Positions 54,347 to 64,000 of a DNA stretch of 64,000 nt are shown piece by piece; the stretch's first letter is position 1, and each line of letters opens with the position of its first letter. Made by a program: the position numbers and the translations under genes. This DNA comes from Halopseudomonas formosensis (GTDB lineage: Bacteria > Pseudomonadota > Gammaproteobacteria > Pseudomonadales > Pseudomonadaceae). The stretch covers positions 372,001 to 436,000 of the forward strand of contig NZ_FOYD01000001.1 of NCBI RefSeq assembly GCF_900115905.1, in the 5' to 3' direction. The notes under the pieces are model-generated. The model was not told the origin of the DNA and made no database searches. It saw only the letters and a program-made list of their open reading frames with translations.

Positions 54347-55752
54347 CGATCAGAACGACAATAAGGTATGCCGCCGCTCTGCTGGTAGCCGCCAGCATGC
54401 TGTTCTGCGGTCTGCTGCAGGCGGCTCAGATCAATAATGTGCGGCTCTGGCGGGCACCGGACAACACCCGGCTGGTGTTCGACCTGAGCGGGCCCGCCGA
54501 CCATACGCTGTTCACTCTCGCCAGCCCCGAGCGGATCGTCATCGATATCAGTGGCACCACCTTCAACGCCTCGACCAGCAACCTGGCGCTGGAGAATACG
54601 CCGCTGACCGGCCTGCGCTCGGCGCCCCGGGATGGCTCCGACCTGCGCGTGGTGCTGGACCTGTCACGCCAGGTGACCGCCAAGAGTTTCTCGCTGCCAC
54701 CCAACCAGCAGTATGGCCATCGTCTGGTGATCGACCTCTACGATCAGGAGCCGGCCCCTTCGCTGCCTCCGCGCGCCGAGCCCAGCGCCTCACCCCTGCC
54801 GCAGACGCCGACCCGATCGGTGACCGAGGCCGGGCAGCGCGATGTGATCATTGCTCTGGACGCCGGTCACGGCGGTGAGGACCCCGGTGCCATCGGTCAC
54901 AACAAGGCGCTGGAAAAGGACGTGGTGCTGGCAATCGCCCGGGAGCTCAAGACCCTGATCGATGCCGAGCCCGGGTTCAGGGCCGTGCTGGTGCGTACCG
55001 GTGACTACTTCATCCCATTGCGCCGCCGCACCGAGATTGCCCGCCGGCACAATGCCGATCTGCTGGTCTCCATCCACGCCGACGCCTTTACCCGGCCCAG
55101 TGCCTTTGGCGCATCGGTGTTCGCCCTGTCCGACCGGGGGGCTACCTCGGAAACCGCACGCCTGCTGGCGGATCGGGAGAACCGCTCCGACCTTATCGGT
55201 GGTGTGGGCGGGGTGAGCCTGGACAACAAGGACCAGGTGCTGGCCAGCGTGCTGCTCGACCTGTCGATGACCGCGACCCTGTCGGCCAGCCTGGACGTGG
55301 GCCAGCAGGTGCTCAGCTCCATCGGCCAGATCACTCCCTTGCACAAGCGCCGGGTCGAACAGGCTGGTTTCATGGTGCTCAAGTCGCCGGACATCCCGTC
55401 AATCCTGGTCGAGACCGGATTCATCTCCAACCCGGGGGAAGCGCAGAAACTGGTGACCCGCAGTCACCAGCAGGCTCTGGCGCGGGCCATGCTCGGCGGG
55501 ATCCGCGGCTACTTCCACCGCAACCCGCCGCCGGGCACCCGACTGGCCGCGCTCAAGAGCAATGGCCAGCTGGCCCAGGTGGATCGCGAGTACACGGTGC
55601 GCAGGGGTGATACCCTGTCGCTGATTGCCACCCGGCACGATGTCAGCCTGGCCAGCCTGCGCCAGGCCAATGGGTTGCGCAACGATCAGATTCGAGTGGG
55701 GCAGGTACTCAAGGTACCGGCCTCCAGCATGTTGGTGAAAAATGACCCCTGA
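54343..55752 (+). CDS. amiB: N-acetylmuramoyl-L-alanine amidase AmiB (septum splitting)
   Basis: A 469-residue periplasmic amidase. Signal peptide about 1-27 (ending LLQAA), AMIN domain about 28-130 for septal targeting, then the amidase_3 domain ([17 protein letters not shown] with the first zinc His, later Glu in [14 protein letters not shown]) and a C-terminal LysM ([18 protein letters not shown]). It is activated by an EnvC/NlpD-type partner during division. The start is GTG 54343, overlapping the tsaE stop. It is the second LysM-bearing wall enzyme system of the window beside ampD. Confidence 0.95.
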   Translation: MTIRTTIRYAAALLVAASMLFCGLLQAAQINNVRLWRAPDNTRLVFDLSGPADHTLFTLASPERIVIDISGTTFNASTSNLALENTPLTGLRSAPRDGSDLRVVLDLSRQVTAKSFSLPPNQQYGHRLVIDLYDQEPAPSLPPRAEPSASPLPQTPTRSVTEAGQRDVIIALDAGHGGEDPGAIGHNKALEKDVVLAIARELKTLIDAEPGFRAVLVRTGDYFIPLRRRTEIARRHNADLLVSIHADAFTRPSAFGASVFALSDRGATSETARLLADRENRSDLIGGVGGVSLDNKDQVLASVLLDLSMTATLSASLDVGQQVLSSIGQITPLHKRRVEQAGFMVLKSPDIPSILVETGFISNPGEAQKLVTRSHQQALARAMLGGIRGYFHRNPPPGTRLAALKSNGQLAQVDREYTVRRGDTLSLIATRHDVSLASLRQANGLRNDQIRVGQVLKVPASSMLVKNDP

Positions 55753-55771
55753 TGCGGTCATGGGGTTGAAG

Positions 55772-57631
55772 ATGTCCCGAATACATTTGTTGACGCCGCG
55801 GCTGGCCAACCAGATCGCCGCCGGTGAAGTGGTGGAACGGCCGGCCTCGGTCATCAAGGAGCTGCTGGAAAACAGCCTGGATGCCGGCGCTACTCGCGTT
55901 GATATCGATGTCGAGCAGGGCGGCGTGAAGCTGTTGCGGGTGCGCGATGATGGTCGCGGCATCGCCCATGAGGATCTGCCGCTGGCCCTGTCGCGCCATG
56001 CCACCAGCAAGATTACCGATCTGGATGATCTGGAGCGGGTGGCCACCCTGGGCTTTCGCGGCGAGGCGCTGGCCTCGATCAGCTCGGTATCGCGCCTGCT
56101 GCTGACCTCCTGTGCCGAAGACGCAGATCAGGCCTGGCAGGTCGAGACCGAGGGGCGCGACATGAACCCCCGGGTTCAGCCGGCTGCCCACCCGCAGGGC
56201 ACCACGGTCGAAGTGCGCGACCTGTTCTTCAACACGCCGGCACGGCGCAAGTTTCTGCGTACCGAGAAAACCGAGTTCGGCCACCTCGAGGAGGTGGTCA
56301 AGCGCCTGGCATTGTCGCGCTTCGATGTGGCCTTCAATCTGCGTCACAACGGCCGTACCGTACTCAGCCTGCGACCGGCACATACCGAGCAGGAAGCCCG
56401 GCGCCGGGTGGCCAGCATCTGCGGTCCCGCCTTCGTCGAGCAATCGGTGACCATCGACCAGGAGCGCGGCGGTCTGAGGCTCTGGGGCTGGGTGGGGCTG
56501 CCGACCTTTTCCCGCAGTCAGGCGGATCTGCAGTATTTCTGCGTCAATGGCCGGATGATCCGTGACAAGCTGGTCGCCCATGCGGTGCGCCAGGCCTACC
56601 GGGACGTGCTGTTCAACGGCCGGCACCCGACCTTCGTACTCTTTCTCGAGCTGGACCCGGCGGTGGTGGATGTCAACGTGCACCCGACCAAGCATGAGGT
56701 GCGCTTCCGTGACGGCCGCATGGTGCATGATTTCCTGTTCAGTACCCTGTACCGGGCGCTGGCGGACCAGCGTCCCGACGGTCAGGCGCCCGGTGATGCC
56801 GGTTCGCTCGCCGGGGCGGAGGCGCTGCAGTCAACCGGTCCGGTGAATACCGTCAGCGGCATAGATGCCGGCGTGTTCTCCGGGCAGACCCGCATGCCGT
56901 TGCACGAGCCTGCCGCCGGCTGGTCGGTTCCGCCGGTCACCCGTCCGGAACCCGGGCAGCTGGCCGCCGCCACCCGTTCCTATGCCGATCTGTATGGTGA
57001 GCCGGCGGCCCCGTCCATGCCGATGGCCGAAGTCGAAGCTGGCGAGGTGCCGCCACTGGGCTACGCCATTGCCCAGCTGCATGGCATTTACATCCTGGCG
57101 GAGAATGCCGAGGGTCTGGTGGTGGTCGACATGCATGCCGCCCATGAGCGCATCACCTACGAGCGCCTGAAGCAGGCCATGGATCTGGAAGGCCTGCGCA
57201 GCCAGCCGCTGCTGGTGCCTGAAACCCTGGCGGTGAGTCAGCGCCAGGCCGACTGCGCCGAAGAACACGCCCAGTGGTTTGCCCGGCTGGGCTTCGCCCT
57301 GCAGCGCATGGGGCCCGAAACACTGGCGATCCGCGAGATTCCGGCGCTCCTGCGCCAGGCCGATGCCGCCCAGCTGGTGCTGGACGTGATCGCCGACCTG
57401 ATGGAGTACGGTACCAGCGACCGGATCGAGGCGCACCGCAACGAGCTGCTGGCGACCATGGCCTGCCACGGCTCGGTCCGCGCCAATCGGCGGCTGACGC
57501 TGGCGGAAATGAATGCGCTGCTGAGGGACATGGAACAGACCGAGCGCAGCGGCCAGTGCAATCACGGGCGCCCGACCTGGACGCGCATGAGCATGGCCGA
57601 GCTGGACAAGCTGTTCCTGCGGGGGCGCTAG
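55772..57631 (+). CDS. mutL: DNA mismatch repair protein MutL
   Basis: A 619-residue GHKL ATPase and MutS partner. The N-terminus has [21 protein letters not shown], the ATP-lid motifs ENSLDAGA and DDGRGI, and [15 protein letters not shown]. The middle is a low-complexity linker (about 335-415), and the C-terminal dimerisation domain includes [17 protein letters not shown] and [12 protein letters not shown]. The endonuclease motif DQHA(X)2E(X)4E is not seen in exact form ([12 protein letters not shown]). The start is uncertain: ATG 55772 (GGGG six bases upstream) gives [10 protein letters not shown]; ATGs at 55760 and 55742 are in frame, and 55742 overlaps amiB. Confidence 0.95.
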   Translation: MSRIHLLTPRLANQIAAGEVVERPASVIKELLENSLDAGATRVDIDVEQGGVKLLRVRDDGRGIAHEDLPLALSRHATSKITDLDDLERVATLGFRGEALASISSVSRLLLTSCAEDADQAWQVETEGRDMNPRVQPAAHPQGTTVEVRDLFFNTPARRKFLRTEKTEFGHLEEVVKRLALSRFDVAFNLRHNGRTVLSLRPAHTEQEARRRVASICGPAFVEQSVTIDQERGGLRLWGWVGLPTFSRSQADLQYFCVNGRMIRDKLVAHAVRQAYRDVLFNGRHPTFVLFLELDPAVVDVNVHPTKHEVRFRDGRMVHDFLFSTLYRALADQRPDGQAPGDAGSLAGAEALQSTGPVNTVSGIDAGVFSGQTRMPLHEPAAGWSVPPVTRPEPGQLAAATRSYADLYGEPAAPSMPMAEVEAGEVPPLGYAIAQLHGIYILAENAEGLVVVDMHAAHERITYERLKQAMDLEGLRSQPLLVPETLAVSQRQADCAEEHAQWFARLGFALQRMGPETLAIREIPALLRQADAAQLVLDVIADLMEYGTSDRIEAHRNELLATMACHGSVRANRRLTLAEMNALLRDMEQTERSGQCNHGRPTWTRMSMAELDKLFLRGR

Positions 57632-58606
57632 ATGACTTCCCCTGCTTCGCCCACGGTGATCTGCCTGATGGGGCCGACCGCCGCGGGCAAGACCGACCTG
57701 GCCCTGCATCTGGCCGAGCATCTGCCCTGTGAACTGATCAGCGTCGATTCGGCGCTGGTCTATCGGGGCATGGACATAGGCACAGCCAAGCCCGACGCGG
57801 CCACCCTGGCTCGCTACCCCCACCACCTGGTGGACATCCTCGATCCGGCCGAGGCCTATTCGGCGGCGCGTTTCCGTGTCGATGCCCAGGCGCTGATCAC
57901 GGACATCCTCGAGCGCGGGCGCATCCCGCTGCTGGTCGGCGGTACCATGCTGTACTTCAAGGCCCTGGCTGGGGGGCTGGCACAGATGCCCTCGGCCGAC
58001 CCGCAGGTGCGTCAGCGCATCGAGGCTATGGCGGCCGCCGCAGGCTGGGAGGCCGTGCACGGGGAGCTGGCGAAGGTCGATCCGCAGGCGGCGCAGCGCA
58101 TCCACCCCAATGACCCGCAGCGCATCCAGCGGGCCTATGAGGTGTTTCTGCTGACCGGCGTGCCGCTCAGCGAATGGCATCGTCGCCAGGCGCTGGAAAA
58201 TGCCGAAAGCAGCGCGACTGGCAGGCCGAATATGTCCTATACTACGCGCTATGTGGCTGTGGCTCCGCGTGAGCGGCATATTCTCCACGAACGCATTGCC
58301 CTGCGCTTCCAGCAGATGATGGAGCAGGGGTTCCTTGCCGAGGTGGAAGCCCTGCATGCGCGGGGGGATCTGGATGTGTCGATGCCGTCGATCAGGGCTG
58401 TGGGGTACCGGCAGGCCTGGGACTATCTCGAGGGGAGACTCTCGCTGGAGGAGATGGTCGAGCGCGGGGTAATTGCCACCCGGCAGTTGGCGAAGCGCCA
58501 GTTCACCTGGCTGCGCGGTTGGCATGAGGAAATCGAATGGTTCGACAGCCTGGATCCGAAAAGATCAGACAAGCTCTTGAAACATCTCAGGACAATCGCC
58601 ATATAG
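57632..58606 (+). CDS. miaA: tRNA dimethylallyltransferase
   Basis: A 324-residue enzyme that adds the dimethylallyl group to A37 of tRNAs reading UNN codons. P-loop [18 protein letters not shown], then the [18 protein letters not shown] and [18 protein letters not shown] motifs, [10 protein letters not shown], and [14 protein letters not shown] near the end. It starts directly after the mutL stop (TAG then ATG). In pseudomonads miaA is followed by hfq, as here. Confidence 0.97.
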   Translation: MTSPASPTVICLMGPTAAGKTDLALHLAEHLPCELISVDSALVYRGMDIGTAKPDAATLARYPHHLVDILDPAEAYSAARFRVDAQALITDILERGRIPLLVGGTMLYFKALAGGLAQMPSADPQVRQRIEAMAAAAGWEAVHGELAKVDPQAAQRIHPNDPQRIQRAYEVFLLTGVPLSEWHRRQALENAESSATGRPNMSYTTRYVAVAPRERHILHERIALRFQQMMEQGFLAEVEALHARGDLDVSMPSIRAVGYRQAWDYLEGRLSLEEMVERGVIATRQLAKRQFTWLRGWHEEIEWFDSLDPKRSDKLLKHLRTIAI

Positions 58607-58644
58607 CTTATCCCGTTCTGTCGGCAGGTTTCGGGCTGTCCGTC

Positions 58645-58671
58645 TCTGGCGGACCGGCCAGATGATTTTTT
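58645..58671 (+). terminator. attenuator-like hairpin between miaA and hfq
   Basis: TCTGGC, loop GGACCG, GCCAGA: a six-base stem followed by TGATTTTTTG. It is a plausible partial terminator, letting hfq be set apart from the operon. The AT-rich stretch after it (58672-58700) may hold an hfq promoter, but no convincing -35/-10 pair was found. Confidence 0.55.
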
Positions 58672-58712
58672 GTTTCGAAAACAGTTTCTCTACTAGTTTC
58701 CATAAGGAGTGA

Positions 58713-58967
<255 letters not shown>

Positions 58968-58984
58968 GCCTGAAGGTGGCCTGA

Positions 58985-60286
58985 TTGTTCTTCGAGCGCC
59001 ATGAAGGGGGTGAGCGGGCGGTACTCGTTCATCTCGAAAGTCAGGACGAGCACAGTCGTGAGGACCCTCAGGAGTTTCTCGAACTGGTAAGGTCAGCGGG
59101 CGCCGAGGTGGTCGATTTCATGACCATCACCCGCTATCAGCCCAGCCCGCGTTTCCTGATCGGCAGCGGCAAGGTGGACGAGCTGCGTGCGCTGGTCAAG
59201 GCGGGGGAGGGTGACCTGGTCATCTTCAATCATGTTCTTACCCCCAGCCAGGAGCGCAACCTGGAGCGCGAACTGGAGTGCCGGGTAATCGACCGTACCG
59301 GTCTGATTCTGGATATCTTCGCCCAGCGCGCCCGTACCCACGAGGGCAAGCTGCAGGTCGAGCTGGCCCAGCTCGATCATCTGAGTACCCGTCTGGTCCG
59401 CGGCTGGACCCACCTTGAGCGGCAAAAGGGTGGTATCGGCCTGCGTGGTCCGGGGGAAACCCAGCTGGAAACCGACCGCCGTCTGCTGCGGGTGCGCATC
59501 AAGCAGATCACCAAGCGTCTGGAGAAGGTCCGCAGCCAGCGTGATCAGGCCCGACGTGCACGGCGACGGGCGGAAATCCCCGTGGTCTCCCTGGTCGGCT
59601 ATACCAACGCCGGCAAATCCACCCTGTTCAACCGGCTGACCGAGGCGGCGGTATACGCCGCCGATCAGCTGTTCGCGACCCTGGATCCGACCCTGCGCCG
59701 CATCGAGCTGGCCGATATAGGCCCTGTCGTGCTGGCCGATACCGTAGGTTTCATCCGCCATCTGCCGCACAAGCTGGTAGAGGCTTTCCGTGCCACGCTG
59801 GAGGAATCCAGTCAGGCCGATCTGCTGTTGCATGTGATCGACTCCGCCGATCCCGAGCGGACTTCCAATATCGAGCAGGTGCATCTGGTGCTGGGCGAGA
59901 TCGGCGCCCTTGAGCTGCCGATTCTCGAGGTCTACAACAAGATCGACCTGCTTGAGGACTTCGAGCCGCAGATACAGCGCGACGAGCAGGGAGTGGCGGT
60001 ACGTGTCTGGCTCTCCGCACGGGACGGGAAGGGGCTGGACCTGCTGGCGCAGGCGATTGCCGAGCGGCTGGGCGAGGACATAGTACAGCAGAGCATACTG
60101 CTCGAGCACGCTGAAGCCCGACTGCGCGCGCAATTCTATGCCGCCGGCGCGGTCACAGCTGAACGTGTGACCGAGGATGGCCGGCAACAGCTGGACCTGC
60201 GCCTGCCCCGGGCGGACTTCAACCGCCTGGTCAAACGCGAGGGCTGGCAGCCCGACGCCTTCCTCGAGCAACATACTTTGCAATAA
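58985..60286 (+). CDS. hflX: ribosome-associated GTPase HflX
   Basis: A 433-residue GTPase that splits stalled ribosomes under stress. The N-terminal HflX domain includes FLIGSGKVDELR and FNHVLTPSQERNLERELECRVIDRTGLILDIFAQRA. A helical linker with QKGGIGLRGPGETQLETDRRLLRVRI leads to the G domain with VGYTNAGKSTLFN (G1), ADTVGFIRHLP (G3) and VYNKIDLL (G4). The start is TTG 58985, giving MFFERHEGGERAVLVH as in P. aeruginosa, with GAAGGTGG upstream; no ATG fits. Confidence 0.95.
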   Translation: MFFERHEGGERAVLVHLESQDEHSREDPQEFLELVRSAGAEVVDFMTITRYQPSPRFLIGSGKVDELRALVKAGEGDLVIFNHVLTPSQERNLERELECRVIDRTGLILDIFAQRARTHEGKLQVELAQLDHLSTRLVRGWTHLERQKGGIGLRGPGETQLETDRRLLRVRIKQITKRLEKVRSQRDQARRARRRAEIPVVSLVGYTNAGKSTLFNRLTEAAVYAADQLFATLDPTLRRIELADIGPVVLADTVGFIRHLPHKLVEAFRATLEESSQADLLLHVIDSADPERTSNIEQVHLVLGEIGALELPILEVYNKIDLLEDFEPQIQRDEQGVAVRVWLSARDGKGLDLLAQAIAERLGEDIVQQSILLEHAEARLRAQFYAAGAVTAERVTEDGRQQLDLRLPRADFNRLVKREGWQPDAFLEQHTLQ

Positions 60287-60290
60287 TGGA

Positions 60291-60365
60291 TGCTGGCCGC
60301 GGTTCGCGAAGCGGCCGGCATTTGCTGTAGGATGCGCGAATGATTGTGTCGGCCGGCGGGCCGAC
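60291..60365 (+). other. two hairpins between hflX and hflK
   Basis: The first (60291-60320) has a ten-base stem TGCTGGCCGC/GCGGCCGGCA with one G-T pair, followed by TTTGCTG. The second (60348-60365) is GTCGGCC-GGCG-GGCCGAC with a perfect seven-base stem. They occupy most of the 116-base gap. Their function may be processing or partial termination; the T-run is too short for a firm terminator call. Confidence 0.4.
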
Positions 60366-60402
60366 CTGAGCGGTTTCACGGTTTTTGACAACGGAGAACG
60401 CT

Positions 60403-61611
60403 ATGGCGTGGAATGAGCCTGGTGGCGGTAACAATTCGAACAACCAGGATCCCTGGGGCGGCGGTAACCGTGGCGGCGGTGACAACCGCGGCGGCAAACA
60501 GGGGCCGCCGGACCTGGACGAGGCCCTGCGCAAGCTGCAGGACAGCCTGAACGGCATTTTCGGCAACAAGAAGCGTGGCGGCGGTGCCGGTGGCAACGGC
60601 CGGCGCGTCGGTGGTGGCCAGGGTATCCCCCGGGGAGCCTGGGTCATCGGTGGGGTGCTGCTGTTCGTATTCTGGTTGTTCAACGCCATCTACATGGTCG
60701 ACGAGCAGGAGCAGGCGGTCATTCTGCGGTTCGGTGAGTACAACCGTACGGTTGAATCGGGTCTGCATATCTACTTCCCGCCGATCGAGAAGAAATTCCA
60801 GCGCAACGTCACCGCAATCCGTTCCTATCGCCAACAGGGTCAGATGCTGACCGAGGACGAGAACATCGTCGAGGTGCCGCTGGCGGTGCAGTACCGTATT
60901 TCCAACCTGGAGAATTTCGTGCTCAAGGTAGAGGATCCGGAAACCAGTCTGCGCCATGCCACCGAAAGTGCCCTGCGCCACGTGGTGGGTTCAACCCCCA
61001 TGCACCAGGTACTGACCGAAGGGCGTGAACAGATGGGGGTGGAAACCACCGAACGTCTGCAGCGCTATCTGGATGCCTACGAGACCGGTATTACCGTGGT
61101 TCAGGTGAACATCGAGAGCGCTCAGGCACCGGCGGAGGTGCAGGATGCCTTTGATGACGTGATCCGTGCCCGGGAGGACGAGGTGCGTGAGCGCAACCTG
61201 GCCGAATCCTATGCCAACAGTGTCATTCCGGAAGCCCGCGGTCAGGCCCAGCGCCTGCTCGAAGAGGCCAACGGCTATCGTCAGGCGGTAGTGGCGCGGG
61301 CCCAGGGTGAGGCCGAGCGCTTCAACCTGCTGATCAGCGAATACCGTCAGGCGCCGGAGGTCATGCGCGAGCGCCTGTATATCGAGACCCTGCAGGATGT
61401 GCTGAGCAATACCAGCAAGATCATGGTGTCGGGCGAGGGCAACAGCAATCTGCTGTACCTGCCGATCGACAAGCTGATGCAACAGGGCGGCAGCACCGGA
61501 TCGTCATCCTCCAGCAGCCAATCGGCCGGCACCGCCACCGGGGCGGACGCCAGCAACCGCATACCGGTTCAACTGCAGCAGCGTGATCTGCGTTCAAGGG
61601 AGGCTCGCTGA
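60403..61611 (+). CDS. hflK: HflK, FtsH protease regulator
   Basis: A 402-residue inner-membrane protein of the SPFH/stomatin family. It starts with a glycine- and asparagine-rich cytoplasmic stretch (about 1-75, GGGNNSNNQDPWGGGN), one membrane helix near 80-100 (VIGGVLLFVFWLFNAIYM), and the SPFH domain (DEQEQAVILRFGEY to about 300). HflK and HflC form a cage that controls FtsH. The C-terminus has a Ser/Ala-rich tail. ATG 60403 has GGAGAACG upstream; an in-frame ATG at 60385 is possible. It overlaps hflC by one base. Confidence 0.97.
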   Translation: MAWNEPGGGNNSNNQDPWGGGNRGGGDNRGGKQGPPDLDEALRKLQDSLNGIFGNKKRGGGAGGNGRRVGGGQGIPRGAWVIGGVLLFVFWLFNAIYMVDEQEQAVILRFGEYNRTVESGLHIYFPPIEKKFQRNVTAIRSYRQQGQMLTEDENIVEVPLAVQYRISNLENFVLKVEDPETSLRHATESALRHVVGSTPMHQVLTEGREQMGVETTERLQRYLDAYETGITVVQVNIESAQAPAEVQDAFDDVIRAREDEVRERNLAESYANSVIPEARGQAQRLLEEANGYRQAVVARAQGEAERFNLLISEYRQAPEVMRERLYIETLQDVLSNTSKIMVSGEGNSNLLYLPIDKLMQQGGSTGSSSSSSQSAGTATGADASNRIPVQLQQRDLRSREAR

Positions 61612-62483
61612 TGAGTAACAAATCGATTTTCGGATTGATCGTCGCGCTGGTGGTGATCGTTGTCGGCTGGAACAGCTTCTACATCGTCTCCGAGACTCAG
61701 CGTGGGCTGGTGCTGCAGTTCGGTAAGGTGGTGCGTGATGATGTGCCCTCCGGTCTGCATTTCAAGCTGCCCTTTGTGCAGGAGGCCAAGCTGTTCGATG
61801 CCCGCCTGCTGACCCTGGACACGGCTACCCAGCGTTACCTGACCCTGGAGAAGAAGGCGCTGATGGTGGATTCCTTCGCCAAGTGGCGCATCATCAATGT
61901 CCAGCGCTACTACACCGCTACCTCCGGCATGCGCTCCATCGCTGAGGAGCGTCTGTCCCGGCAGCTGGAGTCAGGTCTGCGCAACGAGGTGGCTCGCCGC
62001 ACCCTGCACGAGGTCGTGGCGGGCGAGCGTGACCAGCTGATGGCGGACATCACCGCCGACCTCAACCGGGTTGCCAGTCGCGAGATGGGCATCGAGGTGC
62101 TGGACGTGCGGGTCAAGGCCATCGATCTGCCGCGGGAAGTCAACCGCAGCGTGTTCGAGCGCATGAGCTCGGAGCGTGAGCGTGAGGCACGTGAACACCG
62201 CGCCAAGGGCCGCGAGCTGGCTGAAGGTATCCGCGCCGACGCCGACCGTCAGCAGCGGGTGATCCTGGCCGAGGCCTTCCGCGAAGCCGAGGAGATCCGC
62301 GGTCAGGGTGATGCCGAGGCGGCATCCATCTACGCGGCGGCCTACAACAAGGATCCGGAGTTCTACTCCTTCTACCGCAGCCTGCAGGCTTATCGGGAAA
62401 GCTTCTCCAGCAAGTCCGACGTGCTGGTGCTGGATCCGGACAGCGAGTTCTTCCGGTTCTTCCAGGGGGCGCAGCGGCCCTGA
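61611..62483 (+). CDS. hflC: HflC, FtsH protease regulator
   Basis: A 290-residue SPFH-family partner of HflK. One N-terminal membrane helix (FGLIVALVVIVVGWNSFYIV) is followed by the SPFH domain (ETQRGLVLQFGKVVRDDVPSGLHFKLPFVQEAKLFDAR) and a helical C-terminus (MSSERERE-AREHRAKGRELAEGIRADADRQQ). The ATG shares its first base with the hflK stop. It is the end of the long nnr-to-hflC run, with hairpins after it. Confidence 0.97.
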   Translation: MSNKSIFGLIVALVVIVVGWNSFYIVSETQRGLVLQFGKVVRDDVPSGLHFKLPFVQEAKLFDARLLTLDTATQRYLTLEKKALMVDSFAKWRIINVQRYYTATSGMRSIAEERLSRQLESGLRNEVARRTLHEVVAGERDQLMADITADLNRVASREMGIEVLDVRVKAIDLPREVNRSVFERMSSEREREAREHRAKGRELAEGIRADADRQQRVILAEAFREAEEIRGQGDAEAASIYAAAYNKDPEFYSFYRSLQAYRESFSSKSDVLVLDPDSEFFRFFQGAQRP

Positions 62484-62491
62484 TCGGAAAC

Positions 62492-62524
62492 TGGCCACAC
62501 TTGTCCGCCGGGCAGGTGTGGCCA
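62492..62524 (+). other. long hairpin after hflC
   Basis: TGGCCACAC and GTGTGGCCA form a perfect nine-base outer stem, extended by partly paired inner bases. It is nine bases after the hflC stop and lacks a T-run, so it may be a 3'-end stabiliser of the hflKC mRNA. Confidence 0.45.
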
Positions 62525-62537
62525 CCTCAAAACATGC

Positions 62538-62543
62538 TACAAT
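62538..62543 (+). promoter_or_regulatory. candidate -10 of the DUF2065-hisZ unit
   Basis: TACAAT, five of six consensus bases, lies 63 bases before the DUF2065 gene and just before the terminator-like hairpin at 62549. No good -35 was found at 17 bases. A transcript from here would begin inside or next to the hairpin and so could escape it. Confidence 0.35.
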
Positions 62544-62548
62544 CGCGC

Positions 62549-62571
62549 AGCCGGGCCCTCCCGGCTTTTTT
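62549..62571 (+). terminator. rho-independent terminator after hflC
   Basis: AGCCGGG-CCCT-CCCGGCT, a perfect seven-base stem ending in TTTTTT at 62566-62571. It should end transcripts of the hfq-hflXKC run before the DUF2065 and hisZ genes. Confidence 0.85.
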
Positions 62572-62605
62572 GTGACCGGTGGTTCCGGGATAGAGGTATG
62601 AGCCG

Positions 62606-62791
62606 ATGTGGCAGAGTCTGGCGACGGCGCTGTGTCTGGTGCTGGTGATCGAAGGTCTGATGCCGTTTCTTGCCCCCGCGACCTGGAAGCGCATGCTGGC
62701 AGCTGTGAGCCTCATGGGAGAGCGTCAGCTGCGTGTGGCCGGCCTGTTGTGCATGCTGACGGGTACGGCCTGTCTGTACCTGATCCGCTAA
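62606..62791 (+). CDS. DUF2065 small membrane protein
   Basis: A 61-residue protein of two hydrophobic helices ([19 protein letters not shown] and [18 protein letters not shown]). This size, the PFLAP-like turn and the position between hflC and hisZ match DUF2065 proteins of gammaproteobacteria (YjeT in E. coli, same place). Function unknown. GAGGT is about nine bases before the ATG. It is probably cotranscribed with hisZ 19 bases downstream. Confidence 0.9.
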   Translation: MWQSLATALCLVLVIEGLMPFLAPATWKRMLAAVSLMGERQLRVAGLLCMLTGTACLYLIR

Positions 62792-62810
62792 CGAAATTAA
62801 GGTTCTGATG

Positions 62811-64000
62811 ATGCCTACTGTTGATCGCTGGCTCTTGCCTGACGGGATCGAGGAAGTGCTGCCCGAGGAGGCGGCGCGTACCGAAGCCGCCCGCCGGCAA
62901 CTGCTTGATCTGTTTTCCCGCTGGGGCTATGACCTGGTCATTACCCCGCATATCGAATATCTGGAATCCCTCCTGACCGGCTCCGGTCATGATCTCGACC
63001 TGCAGACCTTCAAGATGACTGACCGTCTGTCCGGCCGCATGCTGGGCCTGCGCGCAGACATCACGCCCCAGGTGGCGCGTATCGACGCCCATACCCTCGG
63101 TGCCGAAGGCCCCAGTCGTCTATGCTATTGCGGCAGTGTCCTGCACACGCTGCCGCGACCGCTGTCCACCTCGCGCAGCCTGATTCAGCTGGGTGCGGAA
63201 CTCTACGGCGACGCCTCCAGCGCCAGCGACATCGAAGTCATCTCGCTGATGCTGGAAACCCTCGCAGCGAGCCGGGTAGAGAATGTGCATCTGGATCTGG
63301 GCCATGTCGGCATCTACCGTGGTCTGGTGCAGGCCGCCGAGCTGGACGAGGCTACCGAGCGGGCGCTGTTCGATGCACTGCAGCGCAAGGCCGGGGATGA
63401 AGTGCGTGAGCTAACCTCCCACATCACCCAGCCGGAGCTGGCGGCCATGCTCAGTGGTCTGGTGGACCTGTCCGGGGATGCGCAGGTGCTGGAGCGCGCC
63501 CATGTCCTGCTCAAGGGTGCACCGGAGAGCATCATGGTCGCCCTGGATGAGCTGTCGGAGATTGCCCGGGTACTGGGGCGGCGCTATCCGCAGGTGCCGC
63601 TGTATTTCGACCTGGCCGAGCTGCGTGGCTATCACTACCACACCGGGGTGACCTTCGCGGCCTTCATACCGGGAACCGGCCAGAGCATCGCCCAGGGCGG
63701 CCGGTACGATGAGATCGGCCGGGACTTCGGCCGGGCGCGCCCGGCGACGGGTTTTTCCACCGACCTGCGCCTGCTGGTGGCATGCGGTGAGATTCAGGCA
63801 GATGGCCGCCGCGATCGCGGCATCTGGGCACCCCATGGCGAGCAGCCGGGGTTGCAGGAGAAGGTGGCAGAGCTGCGGCAGGCGGGCGAGCGGGTGATCG
63901 CGGCGCTGCCGGGGCAGGTGGATGCCGATGCAGCGCAACTGGGATGTGATCGCATACTGCGTTTTGCAAACGACGGCTGGCAGGTTGACGAACTGCAAGT
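62811..64000 (+). CDS. hisZ: ATP phosphoribosyltransferase regulatory subunit, partial at right edge
   Basis: A histidyl-tRNA synthetase-like protein that activates the short-form HisG in histidine synthesis. It starts [21 protein letters not shown] and has [35 protein letters not shown] and [22 protein letters not shown], the HisZ pattern that lacks the aminoacylation-specific residues of HisS. About 396 residues are seen with no stop; the usual length is about 394, so only the last few codons should be missing. Two adjacent ATGs (62808, 62811) are possible starts. Confidence 0.95.
   Translation, partial: MPTVDRWLLPDGIEEVLPEEAARTEAARRQLLDLFSRWGYDLVITPHIEYLESLLTGSGHDLDLQTFKMTDRLSGRMLGLRADITPQVARIDAHTLGAEGPSRLCYCGSVLHTLPRPLSTSRSLIQLGAELYGDASSASDIEVISLMLETLAASRVENVHLDLGHVGIYRGLVQAAELDEATERALFDALQRKAGDEVRELTSHITQPELAAMLSGLVDLSGDAQVLERAHVLLKGAPESIMVALDELSEIARVLGRRYPQVPLYFDLAELRGYHYHTGVTFAAFIPGTGQSIAQGGRYDEIGRDFGRARPATGFSTDLRLLVACGEIQADGRRDRGIWAPHGEQPGLQEKVAELRQAGERVIAALPGQVDADAAQLGCDRILRFANDGWQVDELQ

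Noticed and set aside
55742-55771. Upstream ATG start for mutL
   Set aside because: It would add ten residues not seen in other MutL proteins; the ATG at 55772 has a better spaced GGGG, though the choice is not certain.

Overview
The window reads as chromosomal DNA of a Pseudomonadaceae gammaproteobacterium. GC content is high, nearly all of the sequence codes, and several gene strings follow the order I recall from Pseudomonas: nadC-DUF1631-ampD-ampE-MCP; panE-response regulator-yajQ-ampG; SDR-fxsA-groES-groEL; psd-rhdA-motA-motB-rsgA-orn-queG-nnr-tsaE-amiB-mutL-miaA-hfq-hflX-hflK-hflC-DUF2065-hisZ. Some of these strings are separate in P. aeruginosa but adjacent here, so a basal Pseudomonas or Halopseudomonas-like genome is a reasonable guess. 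No insertion sequence, prophage, CRISPR array or plasmid function was seen.

Layout. 1-2.2 kb: start of a leucine catabolism operon (liuA, liuB; liuB runs off the left edge). 2.2-5.1 kb: an orphan cbb3 oxidase catalytic subunit behind a perfect Anr/FNR box, then an HPP-CBS membrane protein. 5.1-14.4 kb: the main accessory block, a sulfate-ester utilisation module. It has a LysR regulator, a membrane-anchored FGly-type sulfatase, and an opposite-strand operon of aldehyde dehydrogenase, Tat-signal subunit, GMC alcohol oxidoreductase, SdsA-like alkyl sulfatase and TetR regulator. Both transcription units carry a closely related palindrome in their promoters. 14.3-15.6 kb: a 2-hydroxyacid dehydrogenase and an initiator tRNA. 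15.8-29.6 kb: mixed housekeeping genes (diguanylate cyclase, dinB, dinG, pdxH, tesB, nadC and several conserved unknowns). 29.8-41.7 kb: DUF1631, peptidoglycan recycling (ampD, ampE, ampG), chemotaxis, cobalamin adenosylation, pantothenate synthesis and a c-di-GMP pair (degenerate-GGDEF response regulator beside yajQ). 41.9-45.6 kb: a heat-shock island with two matching sigma-32 promoters and a structured groES leader. 45.6-64 kb: psd, rhdA, motAB, rsgA, orn, queG and the long nnr-to-hflC superoperon, ending in hisZ cut by the right edge.

How the genes work together. The sulfatase block can be read as a pathway: an alkyl sulfate is hydrolysed to an alcohol, the alcohol is oxidised to an aldehyde by an exported GMC enzyme, and the aldehyde is oxidised to a carboxylic acid. 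A single TetR protein plausibly represses both units. This is inference from gene families and shared promoter palindromes. Most of the rest is conserved core genome. Repeats are limited to two REP-type inverted pairs and one cluster of short hairpin repeats near 41.7-41.9 kb.
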